From: Gerris lacustris
Taxonomy: Eukaryota > Arthropoda > Insecta > Hemiptera > Gerridae
Assembly (NCBI GenBank): GCA_951217055.1
Contig: OX578281.1
Span: forward strand, 64,172,043-64,236,042
Length of the DNA: 64,000 nt
Direction of reading: 5' to 3'
Each line of letters begins with the position of its first letter. Position 1 is the stretch's first letter. Positions 63,496-64,000 of the stretch are shown in pieces. The notes beneath the pieces are model-generated. The model worked only from the letters and a program-made list of their open reading frames with translations, had not been told where the DNA came from and did not search any database. The translations under genes and the position numbers were made by a program.

Positions 63496-63807
63496 TGTTC
63501 TTTAGAGTTTAATGAACATCGGGACAGAATAGGACTAAGTGGTCTAATATTTCAAATGTAAGGTTGGCATCCATTGTTGTTTGTTACTACGTTCTTTTAT
63601 TTTTCGAGTTTTAGGCCAATAATGGTTAAAAAACGATCACCGTTGCGCATCCCTTCCGTTGCTACGTAGTTGTTTCATCTAAAAATTACCCTTTTATAAT
63701 AATACACATTATAAATAAATACCGTAATGAATATCTAATACAGCAGAAAGCTTCATTAAAAAGTATGTTTTATAAGTCTCGTTATATGTATACTTAAGAA
63801 AACAATA

Positions 63808-63925
63808 CTCATTTTCTCCATTTCATGGAAAATCATTAAACCATTGATATGTTCTTGGGCAATGAATCCACATATGGACATTTCAATGTTTTTCCATGAA
63901 GTGGAGAAAATCAGAATACATTAGT
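63808..63925. repeat. Hairpin with a 22-bp stem
   Basis: ATTTTCTCCATTTCATGGAA (63814) pairs with TTCCATGAAGTGGAGAAAAT (63892-63911) across a loop of about 60 bases. The left half is related to 12412-12480, so this is a member of a small foldback family. Confidence 0.7.
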
Positions 63926-64000
63926 CTAATTGATAAAATTTGGATATTAAGGTGTGAAATTATAAAACATTAATCCATTTTGATTAACATTTGGTCCACT

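Overview
This is eukaryotic, AT-rich, non-coding DNA that is very dense in transposable elements. BEL/Pao, Penelope-like, R2-like and Jockey-like retroelements, piggyBac- and Tc1/pogo-type DNA elements, tRNA-derived SINEs and many foldback MITEs together suggest an arthropod, probably an insect. The species cannot be named from the sequence. There is no bacterial gene organisation. The only plausible piece of a host gene is one 78-base internal exon at 37682-37759 on the + strand, so the window may be largely intron of one large gene.

Layout. 1-9.3 kb: a possible gypsy-type LTR (527-815), a palindromic MITE with an inverted sister copy 51 kb away, a nested foldback element with mariner-like ends (1472-2503), a pogo-like element (3425-4704) carrying a piggyBac-type element (3529-4508), an R2-like tail fragment and two other MITE families. 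9.42-11.9 kb: a satellite of about 38 copies of a 65-bp unit with signs of a 780-bp (12-unit) duplication. 12-13.5 kb: two tRNA-derived repeats. 13.9-22.0 kb: an almost intact BEL/Pao retrotransposon with identical 204-bp LTRs and a TGTAT target duplication. It is interrupted exactly between protease and reverse transcriptase by a second, internally deleted BEL/Pao element (16064-18380) that also has identical 175-bp LTRs.

22-30.5 kb: a 640-bp foldback, a Jockey-like fragment, dispersed repeats, a nearly perfect 1.26-kb palindrome (26119-27377) and a GC-richer island with splice-like signals. 30.5-33.3 kb: a 5'-truncated Penelope-like element (reverse transcriptase plus GIY-YIG endonuclease, - strand). 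33.3-41 kb: tandem and palindromic repeats, the candidate exon, a 97-bp minisatellite and SINEs. 41.4-42.5 kb: a long-TIR element enclosing a frameshifted coding remnant with a CxxC...HxxC motif. 43-64 kb: more MITE copies, an R2-like retrotransposon 3' half (48.55-49.7 kb), a gypsy-like gag fragment (59.9-60.2 kb), a TIR element (55470-56560), an unassigned open frame (62.2 kb) and a possible LINE tail (63.2-63.4 kb).

How the parts work together. The recurring theme is nested insertion and self-complementary structure. At least five foldback units of 0.3-1.3 kb could form long hairpin RNAs if transcribed. None of the autonomous coding frames is intact: the outer BEL/Pao has one gag frameshift plus the nested insertion, and the Penelope and R2 copies are truncated and frameshifted. 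Most short open frames in the window are chance frames in repeats and are not listed as genes.
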